Shown here piece by piece: positions 6,901 to 13,329 of a DNA stretch of 13,760 nucleotides. Source of the stretch: an uncultured Pseudomonadota bacterium (lineage in GTDB: Bacteria; Pseudomonadota; Gammaproteobacteria; Burkholderiales; Eutrophovitaceae); contig CALJLA010000292.1 of assembly GCA_937983055.1 (NCBI GenBank), positions 1 through 13,760 on the forward strand. Reading direction: 5' to 3'. Under the pieces are notes generated by a model. That model was not told where the DNA came from and searched no databases. It saw only the letters and a program-made list of their open reading frames with translations. A program made the position numbers and the translations under genes. Each line of letters starts with the position of its first letter. Position 1 is the stretch's first letter.

Positions 6901-7320
6901 ATGAAAGCCAGGATCAAGTGGGTCGAGAACGTCGCCTTCATGGCGGAAAGCGAAAGCGGCCATGTATTCGTAATGGATGGCGCGCCGGAAGGCGGCGGGC
7001 GCAACCTCGGCCCCAGGCCGATGGAGGTTGTGCTGATGGGCACGGGCGCCTGCACCGCTTACGACGTGGTGACGATCCTGCGCAAGGCGCGACAATCGGT
7101 CTCCGATTGCCAAGTGCAGATCGAAGCGGAACGAGCCGCCGACGATCCGAAGGTGTTCACTCGCATTCACATGCATTTCGTGGTCACCGGACGCGGCGTA
7201 AAGCCCGCGCAGGTGGAGCGCGCAATCGGCCTGTCGGCTGAAAAATACTGCTCGGCGTCGATCATGCTGGGCAAGACAGCGCAGATCACGCACGACTTCG
7301 AGATCGTCGAGGACGCCTGA
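6901..7320 (+). CDS. OsmC/Ohr-superfamily protein (YhfA-like)
   Basis: A 139-residue cytoplasmic protein of the OsmC/Ohr superfamily, whose members reduce organic or lipid hydroperoxides with a pair of cysteines. The pattern GPRPMEVVLMGTGACTAYDVVTIL around 37-60 and the two cysteines C51 and C117 (EKYCSASIML) are the family hallmarks. Length and the GRNLGPRPMEV segment are closest to the YhfA-type branch, whose substrate is not established. The ATG at 6901 is preceded by GGGA; a longer frame from 6844 adds a non-conserved N-terminus. The gene stands alone on the plus strand, converging with coq7. Confidence 0.88.
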   Translation: MKARIKWVENVAFMAESESGHVFVMDGAPEGGGRNLGPRPMEVVLMGTGACTAYDVVTILRKARQSVSDCQVQIEAERAADDPKVFTRIHMHFVVTGRGVKPAQVERAIGLSAEKYCSASIMLGKTAQITHDFEIVEDA

Positions 7321-7338
7321 CCGCGAACCCGATGCGAA

Positions 7339-7357
7339 GCGGCCGCAACCCGGCCGC
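7339..7357. terminator. GC hairpin between convergent genes
   Basis: A 7-bp stem (GCGGCCG/CGGCCGC) with a CAACC loop lies 18 nt after the OsmC stop and 38 nt after the coq7 stop on the other strand. It has no T-run, so it is a weak candidate for a shared transcription end or an mRNA 3' stabiliser. Confidence 0.35.
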
Positions 7358-7394
7358 GCGGCGAACTGTCCCCCTGTACGCCCGATGAAAGCGG

Positions 7395-8024
7395 CTAGAT
7401 GAAGTAGGTCGAGCGCGTCATCAACCGCGACGCCAGCTTCATCGCCCCGCGTACCGGCGCCGGCAGATCCGACGCGCCGAGCCTCACCGCGCTTGCCGCA
7501 TGCCGCATCTCGTCGCGTTGCATCTCGCGCACGATCGCACGGCTCTTGTGATCTGCCTGCGGCAGCCGGTCCAGATGCCCGGCGAGATGCCCCTCGACCT
7601 GGCGCTCGGTCTCGGCGAGGAAACCGAGGTTCCAGCGATCGCCCAGCGCGCCCGCCACAGCTCCAAGCGCAAACGCGCCGCAGTAGAAGAGCGGATTGAG
7701 CCGGCTGGTTCGTCCGCCCAGGGCGCGGACACGGGCTTCGGTCCACGCCAAGTGATCGGATTCCTCCCCGGCGGCAACCTGCAGCGCTTCCCGAATGACT
7801 GGATCGCGGGCGGTCAGCGACTGACCCGAGTAGAGCGCCTGAGCGCAGACTTCGCCGGTGTGATTCACGCGCATCAGTGCCGCCGACTGCCTGCGCTCAA
7901 CCTCCGGCAGGTCGCCGTCCGCCAGATCGCGCGCAGGATCAGGGCGTGCCGCGCGGGACGGGCCGGCGAGCGTGCGTAGCGCGCGGTCGAATTCAACGAT
8001 GCACCGATCGGTCAAGAAGCCCAA
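7395..8024 (-). CDS. coq7: Coq7-type demethoxyubiquinone hydroxylase
   Basis: This is a di-iron monooxygenase that hydroxylates 2-octaprenyl-3-methyl-6-methoxy-benzoquinol in ubiquinone biosynthesis. The carboxylate/histidine ligands fall in NHTGEVCAQALYSGQ (E58), EESDHLAW (E88, H91), ERQVEGHL (E140/E144) and QRDEMRHA (E172, H175). A hydrophobic helix at 112-128 would sit at the membrane face. The start is uncertain: TTG at 8024 lies seven nt after an AAGG that follows the tusA stop and gives 209 residues; TTG at 8015 (LTDRCIVEFDRALRTL) is the alternative. The frame extends further upstream but into tusA. It probably shares a transcript with the TusA-like and rhodanese genes. Confidence 0.93.
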   Translation of the reverse strand: MGFLTDRCIVEFDRALRTLAGPSRAARPDPARDLADGDLPEVERRQSAALMRVNHTGEVCAQALYSGQSLTARDPVIREALQVAAGEESDHLAWTEARVRALGGRTSRLNPLFYCGAFALGAVAGALGDRWNLGFLAETERQVEGHLAGHLDRLPQADHKSRAIVREMQRDEMRHAASAVRLGASDLPAPVRGAMKLASRLMTRSTYFI

Positions 8025-8034
8025 TTCAACGCCT

Positions 8035-8280
8035 TCAGCGCTTGCGCAGCAGGAAGTGAAACTCGCCGGCTGACTCTGTCCGGGACAGCAGTTCGTGACC
8101 GGTTTGCCGGGAAAATGCCTCGAAGTCGCGGACAGAACCGGGATCCGTGGCAAGAATCTTCAGCACTTGCCCGGACTGCATGTCGTTGAGCGTCTTCTTG
8201 GTACGAAGGATCGGCAGCGGGCAATTGAGTCCGCGCGCATCCAGATCCCTGTCGAAGGCAATGGTGTTGTTCTGATGCAT
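8035..8280 (-). CDS. tusA: TusA/SirA-family sulfur carrier protein
   Basis: An 81-residue protein of the TusA family, which carries sulfur as a persulfide on one cysteine for tRNA thiolation, molybdenum-cofactor work or, in sulfur oxidisers, sulfane-sulfur trafficking in the cytoplasm. The CPxP motif is C20-P-L-P in ARGLNCPLPILRTKK, and the DPGSVRDFEAFSRQTGH segment (46-62) is typical. It lies 16 nt after the rhodanese gene and 10 nt before coq7. A rhodanese next to TusA is a plausible donor-acceptor pair. Family is clear; exact recipient is not. Confidence 0.92.
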   Translation of the reverse strand: MHQNNTIAFDRDLDARGLNCPLPILRTKKTLNDMQSGQVLKILATDPGSVRDFEAFSRQTGHELLSRTESAGEFHFLLRKR

Positions 8281-8296
8281 GGGCTTTACCAGTAAT

Positions 8297-8626
8297 TCAG
8301 CCGGCGCCGGGAAACACGAGGGCCTGCCCGCTGCGCACCCAGGCGATGACCCCGCCGGTCAGGTTAGAAACCTGAGGCCAGCCGCGCGCGGCCAGGAACG
8401 CGCTCGCCTGCATCGATCGCGCGCCGGACTGGCAATAGAACACGACCGGGCGATCACGCCCGAGTTCCGAGAAGCGCGCCGGGAGCTGCGCAAGCGGGAT
8501 GTGCCGCGCGCCTGCGATCATGCCGCGCGCGACCTCTTCGTCGTTACGCACGTCGATCAGGTCGCAGCCGCCTTCCTTCAGAAGATCGGCCAGCGCAAGC
8601 GCGTCGATGGTGGAGAAAAGGGACAT
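8297..8626 (-). CDS. Single-domain rhodanese-like sulfurtransferase
   Basis: A 109-residue single rhodanese domain, without signal peptide, so cytoplasmic. The fold markers are CDLIDVRNDEEVARGMIAGA (21-40), a strand VVFYC leading to the active-site cysteine C65, and the six-residue loop CQSGARS that cradles a persulfide. GWPQVSNLTGGVIAW (82-96) is the usual C-terminal part. Such proteins move sulfur from thiosulfate or a cysteine persulfide to carriers such as TusA, whose gene follows. The ATG has an AAGG only one base away, so translation start may be weak. A minus-strand TATGAT at 8668-8663 with a poor -35 could be a promoter. Confidence 0.92.
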   Translation of the reverse strand: MSLFSTIDALALADLLKEGGCDLIDVRNDEEVARGMIAGARHIPLAQLPARFSELGRDRPVVFYCQSGARSMQASAFLAARGWPQVSNLTGGVIAWVRSGQALVFPGAG

Positions 8627-8684
8627 GCCTTGAGGTCATTTGCAGCGAAGCGGCTGCATTCGATCATACACCAGGCATCGCGAA

Positions 8685-9980
8685 CTAAAAGATGCTGATC
8701 CTGCGGTCGAGCAGCAGCTGCGACAAGCGCGCATTCGCGGCCTCCAGCCGCGACACCAGCAGCTCGAGGAATGCCGCGGTAAACGCATGCTTGCAGGTTT
8801 CGGTCGCCTGCGCCAGCGCGTCAGCGCGAATTTCGATGGTGGTTGCCTCGCTGACCGCGATGACGCTGGCGGTACGCGTGAACTGCCGCCGCCCCAGATA
8901 GGCCATCTCTCCAAAGCACTCGCCCACGCGCAGGATGTTGAGCAGCTTGTCCTGCTTGGTCACCTTGACTTCGCCGGCCGTAAGAATGAAGAACGAGCTG
9001 CCGATGTCGCCCTCCTCGATGATCGATCGGTCGGGCGGGAACTTGATCCAGTTGGCAATTCGCATCACCTGCCAGAGGTCGACGTCGGCGAAATCCCGGA
9101 AGAACTCCAGTTTGCGAAGAATGCCGAACTTCTCGGCTTCCGGCACCGGATCTTCCGGCCGCTGCAGGTTATTGAACACGCTGGCGAGTGCCTGTGCGAA
9201 ATCCTCCCAGGTATCGAAGCGCTCACCGGGATCTTTCTGCAGCGCACGGGCAACAATGCCATCGATCGCCGCCGGAATTTCCGTCCGCTGTACGCTCGGC
9301 GGTGGCGGGTCGACATTCAGGATCTGATTCACCATGCTGAAACTGCTGCTGCCCTTGAATGGCAGATGCGCGGTCAGCAACTGGTACATGACCACGCCCA
9401 GCGAGAACATGTCGGTGTGATGGCTGAGGGGCTCCTCTCTCAGCTGTTCGGGCGACATGTAGGCGGGCGAGCCAATGCCGGAAATCTGAGTGGTATCGGC
9501 GGACACGGTGAGCGCCGCCCCGAAATCGGTGATCTTGATGTCGGATTCGCCTCGCAGCAGGATGTTCGCCGGCTTGATGTCCCTGTGGATGATGCCGTGC
9601 TGGTGCGCGTAATCCAGCGCCTTGCAGCACTTGAATGCGATTTCGATGACGCGCTTTATCGGCAGCAGGGTCTCGGGTTTGATGTGCTGCTCTAGGGTGC
9701 CCCCGGACACGTATTCGATGACCAGGTAGCTGCCGTGCTCGTCAGAGACGGCGTCGTAGATCGAAGCGATGTGCGGATGGGAAAGCTTGCCCGCGAGTGA
9801 CGCTTCCATCAGGAACAGCTTGCGGAAGCGCCGGCCGTGCTCTTCGTTCGAGAGCACCTCGCTGCGCACGAGCTTGATCGCGACTTCGCGATCGCTGAAC
9901 GGATCGCGACCGAGATAGACCGCACTGGTGGCTCCCTTGCCGAGTTCGCGGATGATCTCGTATTTGCCGATCTTTTCCAT
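8685..9980 (-). CDS. Ser/Thr protein kinase with C-terminal cyclic-nucleotide-binding domain
   Basis: A 431-residue cytoplasmic protein that joins a Hanks-type kinase to a cNMP-binding (Crp/PKA-type) domain. The kinase (about 7-270) has the glycine loop GKGATSAV (14-21), ATP lysine K36 in VAIKLV, alpha-C glutamate E59, catalytic HRDIKPAN (132-139; D134), metal-binding DFG (152-154) and SPEQL (176-180), so it should be active. The cNMP domain (about 287-400) has FGEMAYLG (356-363) and R369-T-A, the E/R pair that binds the nucleotide phosphate and ribose. No transmembrane or sensor repeat is seen. The ATG at 9980 starts at MEKIGKYEI; an in-frame GTG nine codons upstream is possible. Cyclic-nucleotide control of the kinase is inferred from the architecture. 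Confidence 0.93.
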   Translation of the reverse strand: MEKIGKYEIIRELGKGATSAVYLGRDPFSDREVAIKLVRSEVLSNEEHGRRFRKLFLMEASLAGKLSHPHIASIYDAVSDEHGSYLVIEYVSGGTLEQHIKPETLLPIKRVIEIAFKCCKALDYAHQHGIIHRDIKPANILLRGESDIKITDFGAALTVSADTTQISGIGSPAYMSPEQLREEPLSHHTDMFSLGVVMYQLLTAHLPFKGSSSFSMVNQILNVDPPPPSVQRTEIPAAIDGIVARALQKDPGERFDTWEDFAQALASVFNNLQRPEDPVPEAEKFGILRKLEFFRDFADVDLWQVMRIANWIKFPPDRSIIEEGDIGSSFFILTAGEVKVTKQDKLLNILRVGECFGEMAYLGRRQFTRTASVIAVSEATTIEIRADALAQATETCKHAFTAAFLELLVSRLEAANARLSQLLLDRRISIF

Positions 9981-10109
9981 GGGTCGCGGCTTTGGCCGCG
10001 GCGTCACGATCTTGTTATGCCCATGATATGTAAAAGGAGACCCTGTGGCGAGACTCTCCGTCGCGCCATGCTCAGATGGCTATCTCGGCCACCGCGGGCC
10101 GGCAGGCAT
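9981..10109. other. bepA-kinase intergenic region with hairpins
   Basis: Just before the kinase ATG a perfect 6-bp hairpin CGCGGC-TTTG-GCCGCG (9985-10000) would cover the ribosome landing site, which has no Shine-Dalgarno sequence. On the minus strand a weak GGAGA/TCTCC stem followed by TTTT (about 10065-10035) could end bepA transcription. TATCAT-like AT-rich sequence follows and might be a kinase promoter, but no good -35 is seen. Confidence 0.3.
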
Positions 10110-11537
10110 TCAGTCGCGGCGACGCAGCTCCGCATCCAGGGCCTTCAGCTCCTTCAGCCGGGCATCCACGCTTGACTGCTGGTAGAAATTGCCGTCGGCC
10201 GCCGCCTGCGCGAGGCGCAGCTGCTCGATCGCGGCCGCCAGGTTTCCGCGCAACAGATAGGCCTCGGCCTGGGCGCGATGCCGCAGCAGCCGCTGGCCCA
10301 TGGCTGCGTAGCCCCGGGCCTGGAGCTCATACAGCCGCGGATCGGGGCTCGAGCGCAGTATCTGCTGCTCCAGAAACTCGGCTGCCTGCGGGTAGCGCCC
10401 CGTGTCCTGCAGGGCCTCGGCATAGCCGTACACCAGGGCACTGCGGTTGGGATAGGCCGCCAGCGCTTCACGATAGGCCTCGAGGCCGGCCTCGACCCGG
10501 CCGGACCTGACATAAAGCTGCGACGCCAGCGCCCGCACCGCCGGATGCTCGCCGGCAAGCGATTGCAGCGGCTTCAGCGCCTCCAATGCCGCAGCGTGAT
10601 CGTTGGCACGCATCAGCGCAACCACCAGGCCGTAACGGATGGCGGCCTCGCTCGCGTACTTCTTCTCCCGCAGCTGCGATTCGAGCGCGGATACGGCGTC
10701 GGCGGGCGCACCGTTCAAGGCGGCAATCCTTGCCCGCACGAAGTAAAAGTCCTGACTGTCCGGAACCTGCTTGAAGGGCAGACTTTGCGTGCGGTTCTGG
10801 ACGTCGGCGACCCGCTCAAAGGTCAGTGGGTGAGTGCGCAGATAGGACGGCGCCCCGCCCTCATACAGCCTCGAGGCTCGCTGCAAGCGCTCCAGGAACA
10901 CCGGCATTGCGTGCGCATCGAATCCGGCGCGCTCCACGATCTGCAGGCCGATGCGATCGGCCTCGCGTTCGTGCTCGCGGCTGAAATTGAGCTGGCTCTG
11001 GATGCTGCCGGCCTGGGCCGCTGCAATCGCCGCCTGCGACAGTTCGGCGTTCGAACGGGCCGCCAGAATCGCGACCGCCAGCGCCGCCATCGACGCCAGG
11101 CCGGCGCGCTGCTGGCCCGCGATCATTCGCGCAATGTGCCGCTGAGTGACATGCGCGATCTCATGGCCGAGCACGCTGGCCAGCTCGGATTCGCCTCGCG
11201 CCGTCAGCAGCAAGCCGGTGTGGACGCCGATGAACCCCCCGGGCAGCGCGAACGCGTTCACGCTGGCATCGTCGATCGCGAAGAACTGGAATGCCCCGCC
11301 GGGGTCCGGACTGTTGGCGACCAGTTTGTAGCCGATCCGGTTCAGGTAGTCGTTAATCTCGGCATCGGCCAGAAACAGCGGACTCGCGCGGATTTGCTGC
11401 ATGATGGACTCGCCGAGCCGCCGCTCCTGCGCGGGCGACAGCGTGCCCTGCGAAGCGTCGCCCAGGTCCGGCAGGTTCTGGGCCGACACCGCGGCACTGA
11501 CTATGGCTGCCAGGAGCAGCAGGGCGACAAGTTTCAC
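10110..11537 (-). CDS. bepA: BepA-like periplasmic M48 metalloprotease with TPR domain
   Basis: BepA (YfgC) is a periplasmic zinc protease and chaperone that promotes or degrades outer-membrane proteins such as LptD at the BAM complex. Residues 1-19 (MKLVALLLLAAIVSAAVSA) are a Sec signal peptide. The M48 domain (to about 255) has the zinc motif HEIAH (125-129) and a third ligand in EREAD (E190), plus the family RTHPLTFER segment near 234. Tetratricopeptide-type helical repeats fill about 260-450. Length, 475 residues, fits. The GTG at 11537 gives a standard signal peptide; a TTG eight codons upstream (11561) is possible. The gene is divergent from moaC. Assignment to BepA rather than LoiP/YcaL rests on the TPR tail. 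Confidence 0.93.
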   Translation of the reverse strand: MKLVALLLLAAIVSAAVSAQNLPDLGDASQGTLSPAQERRLGESIMQQIRASPLFLADAEINDYLNRIGYKLVANSPDPGGAFQFFAIDDASVNAFALPGGFIGVHTGLLLTARGESELASVLGHEIAHVTQRHIARMIAGQQRAGLASMAALAVAILAARSNAELSQAAIAAAQAGSIQSQLNFSREHEREADRIGLQIVERAGFDAHAMPVFLERLQRASRLYEGGAPSYLRTHPLTFERVADVQNRTQSLPFKQVPDSQDFYFVRARIAALNGAPADAVSALESQLREKKYASEAAIRYGLVVALMRANDHAAALEALKPLQSLAGEHPAVRALASQLYVRSGRVEAGLEAYREALAAYPNRSALVYGYAEALQDTGRYPQAAEFLEQQILRSSPDPRLYELQARGYAAMGQRLLRHRAQAEAYLLRGNLAAAIEQLRLAQAAADGNFYQQSSVDARLKELKALDAELRRRD

Positions 11538-11542
11538 AGTGC

Positions 11543-11549
11543 TATGATA
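11543..11549. promoter_or_regulatory. Overlapping divergent -10 elements of moaC and bepA
   Basis: CTATGATA is nearly palindromic: it reads TATGAT on the plus strand (11543-11548) toward moaC and TATCAT on the minus strand (11549-11544) toward bepA. The minus-strand start would then fall about at the bepA GTG, suggesting a leaderless or very short-leader mRNA. Neither side has a good -35, so this is tentative. Confidence 0.4.
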
Positions 11550-11617
11550 AGTCGCAATCAATCCAAGTTCCGATGCGAGCGCTCAAGCGCGTATCGAGGC
11601 ACATCGAAAGGCGGCAA

Positions 11618-12109
11618 TTGGGCACGCTCACCCATTTCGACCGGCAGGGCCAGGCGCACATGGTGGATGTCGGCGACAAGGCCGAGACGCACCGCGTTGC
11701 GGTGGCGACCGGCCGCATCCGCATGCAGCCTGCTACGCTGCAGCACATCCTCGATGGCAGCGCCAAGAAGGGCGATGTGCTGGGAATCGCGAGGATCGCG
11801 GCAATTCAGGGTGCAAAGCGCACTGCGGACCTGATTCCCCTGTGCCATCCGCTCGCCCTGACCCGCATCAGCGTCGAGTTCGAGATCGAGCGGGAAGTGA
11901 ACTGCGTCCGCTGCACGGCGACTGCGGAGACTGTGGGGCGAACCGGCGTCGAAATGGAAGCACTGACCGCGGTAAGCGCCGGCTTGCTGACCATCTACGA
12001 CATGTGCAAGGCAGTAGACCGTGGCATGCAGATGGACGACGTGCGACTGATTGAAAAGCGCGGCGGAAAGTCCGGACACTGGATGGCGGAACGGCCGCCG
12101 GGCGCCTGA
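11618..12109 (+). CDS. moaC: Cyclic pyranopterin monophosphate synthase
   Basis: MoaC acts with MoaA in the first step of molybdenum-cofactor biosynthesis, turning the cyclic GTP product into cyclic pyranopterin monophosphate. The TTG at 11618 is chosen because AAAGG lies six nt upstream and because the resulting 163 residues put the active-site residues at the Escherichia coli numbering: K51 (KKGDV), H77 (LIPLCHP), E112 and E114 (GVEMEAL), D128 and K131 (YDMCKAV). An ATG at 11573 would add 15 Arg-rich residues and has no ribosome binding site. GGKSGHW closes the domain. The sox genes follow 44 nt downstream with no obvious terminator. Confidence 0.95.
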   Translation: MGTLTHFDRQGQAHMVDVGDKAETHRVAVATGRIRMQPATLQHILDGSAKKGDVLGIARIAAIQGAKRTADLIPLCHPLALTRISVEFEIEREVNCVRCTATAETVGRTGVEMEALTAVSAGLLTIYDMCKAVDRGMQMDDVRLIEKRGGKSGHWMAERPPGA

Positions 12110-12153
12110 ACCCGCGCGCGCACCGAGGGTCTGAGAGGCTTTCGGCAGCAATT

Positions 12154-12519
12154 ATGCAGAATCTCGCATTCGTCATGGCCGCTGCGGCCCTCACGTTAAG
12201 CGCAGTCGCGCCGGGATCGGCCACTGCCGGCGAGTCTGCGCGCATCACAGCGGGACGTGCGCTTGCCCATGACTTCGCCAAGGGAAATTGCCTTGCCTGC
12301 CACGCCGCGCCGACCGACCCGGCGGCGCAAACGCTGGCCAACATCGCGCCGCCACTGGTGATGATGCGCGAGCGTTTTCCGGACCGGGGCGCGCTGCGAG
12401 AGCAGATCGGGGACGCCCGCGTGCGCAATCCCGGCACGATCATGCCGCCATTCGCCGGCCACCAGATCCTGACCGATGAAGAAATCGAACTGATCATCGA
12501 CTATCTGTACACCCTTTAG
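12154..12519 (+). CDS. soxX: Sulfur-oxidation c-type cytochrome SoxX
   Basis: SoxX is the small monoheme subunit of periplasmic SoxXA, which couples thiosulfate oxidatively to the SoxY cysteine. The 121-residue precursor has a Sec signal peptide ending near ATAG at 23-26. The heme site is C46-L-A-C49-H50 in KGNCLACHAAP, and M97 in NPGTIMPPFAGH is the axial methionine in the typical SoxX setting. IAPPLVMMRERFPDR (64-78) and ILTDEEIELIIDYLYTL (105-121) are also SoxX-like. It is the first gene of soxXYZA; the next gene begins 22 nt downstream. It could be called only a class I cytochrome c on the heme motif alone, but the neighbours settle it. Confidence 0.93.
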   Translation: MQNLAFVMAAAALTLSAVAPGSATAGESARITAGRALAHDFAKGNCLACHAAPTDPAAQTLANIAPPLVMMRERFPDRGALREQIGDARVRNPGTIMPPFAGHQILTDEEIELIIDYLYTL

Positions 12520-12541
12520 CCCTGAAACCGTTGATCTCGAG

Positions 12542-12988
12542 ATGCAGGCAATTCGACGCAATGTACTGCGCATGCTGGCGATAACCGTCGCGGCCGTGCT
12601 GTTGCCGGTCAGGCGACTGGCTGCGGAATGGAACAAGCCGGCGTTCGACTCCGAGGACATGAATCGGAGCCTGGCTCTGATCGGTGCACAGGAGACGCAG
12701 CCATCGGACCAGATCCGCTTCAAGACGCCGGAGATCGCGGAGAACGGCGCGATCGTCCCGATCGAGATCGAGAGCCGGTTGCCGGACACCGAGATCATGT
12801 ATGTGCTGGTGGAGAAGAACCCTCAGCCGCTGGCGGCCAGCTTTCGCTTTGCCGGCGGCGCCGAGCCCTTCGTGGCGACGCGGATCAAGATGAACGAGAC
12901 CTCGCGCGCGATGCTGGTCGTCAAGGCCGGGGGCAAATACTATTCCGCCGAGCGTGAAGTCAAGGTCACGATCGGCGGGTGCGGCTAA
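12542..12988 (+). CDS. soxY: Thiosulfate oxidation carrier protein SoxY
   Basis: SoxY is the periplasmic carrier that holds sulfur intermediates on a cysteine at the end of a flexible C-terminal arm. The 148-residue precursor has a twin-arginine motif (RRNVLRM, 5-11) and a hydrophobic core to about 28, so Tat export is expected. The middle resembles SoxY (LIGAQETQPSDQIRFKTPEIAENGAIVPIEI across 46-76, YVLVEKNPQPLAASF around 87-101). The protein ends IGGCG: the active cysteine is C147 and only one glycine follows, where the classical end is GGCGG. The stop TAA is backed by a TAG immediately after. SoxZ, its partner, follows after 23 nt. Confidence 0.95.
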   Translation: MQAIRRNVLRMLAITVAAVLLPVRRLAAEWNKPAFDSEDMNRSLALIGAQETQPSDQIRFKTPEIAENGAIVPIEIESRLPDTEIMYVLVEKNPQPLAASFRFAGGAEPFVATRIKMNETSRAMLVVKAGGKYYSAEREVKVTIGGCG

Positions 12989-13011
12989 TAGCGGCGGTCG
13001 GGAACCAAGTC

Positions 13012-13329
13012 ATGTCAGACAAGATGCGCATGCGGGTCACGCTGCTGGAGGGCGATGTCGCCGAGGTCAAGGTGCTCATCTTCCACCCGATGGAAACCGG
13101 ACTTCGAAAAGACCCCGCGACGGGCGAGCTGGTACCCAGGCATTTCATCAGAACCGTGGTGGCGACACACAACGGCAAGCCGGTGCTTGAGTGCGGCTGG
13201 AGCCGCGCGGTATCGCGCAATCCGTTCCTGCACTTCCGGGTGCGCGGCGCCAGCGCCGGCGATCGCATCGTGATCTCGTGGGAGGACAATCGGGGCGAGC
13301 GCGAAACCATGGAATCGGCAGTCGGGTGA
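13012..13329 (+). CDS. soxZ: Thiosulfate oxidation carrier complex protein SoxZ
   Basis: SoxZ is the immunoglobulin-like partner of SoxY. The 105 residues begin MSDKMRMRVTLLEG and have no signal peptide, as usual; SoxZ leaves the cell bound to Tat-exported SoxY. VLIFHPMETGLRKDPATG (20-37), PRHFIRTV, and WSRAVSRNPFLHF are the family signatures. The ATG at 13012 is chosen for its GGGA upstream; an earlier in-frame ATG at 12979 would overlap soxY and is not SoxZ-like. Its stop shares one base with the soxA start (TGATG), so the two are translationally coupled. Confidence 0.95.
   Translation: MSDKMRMRVTLLEGDVAEVKVLIFHPMETGLRKDPATGELVPRHFIRTVVATHNGKPVLECGWSRAVSRNPFLHFRVRGASAGDRIVISWEDNRGERETMESAVG

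Noticed and set aside
6723..7241. Plus-strand frame overlapping the OsmC gene
   Set aside because: Out-of-frame shadow of the OsmC gene; Arg/Gly-rich and featureless.
8640..9695. Plus-strand open frame opposite the kinase
   Set aside because: Antisense shadow with no domain; the kinase frame has complete catalytic motifs.
10034..10199. Short plus-strand frame with GTG behind AAGGAG between kinase and bepA
   Set aside because: It runs antisense into bepA, ends after about 50 codons and has an Arg/Ser-rich translation without features; the purine run is probably chance.
10278..11834. Long plus-strand open frame opposite bepA running into moaC
   Set aside because: It crosses the divergent promoter region and overlaps moaC in another frame; the translation looks like noise.
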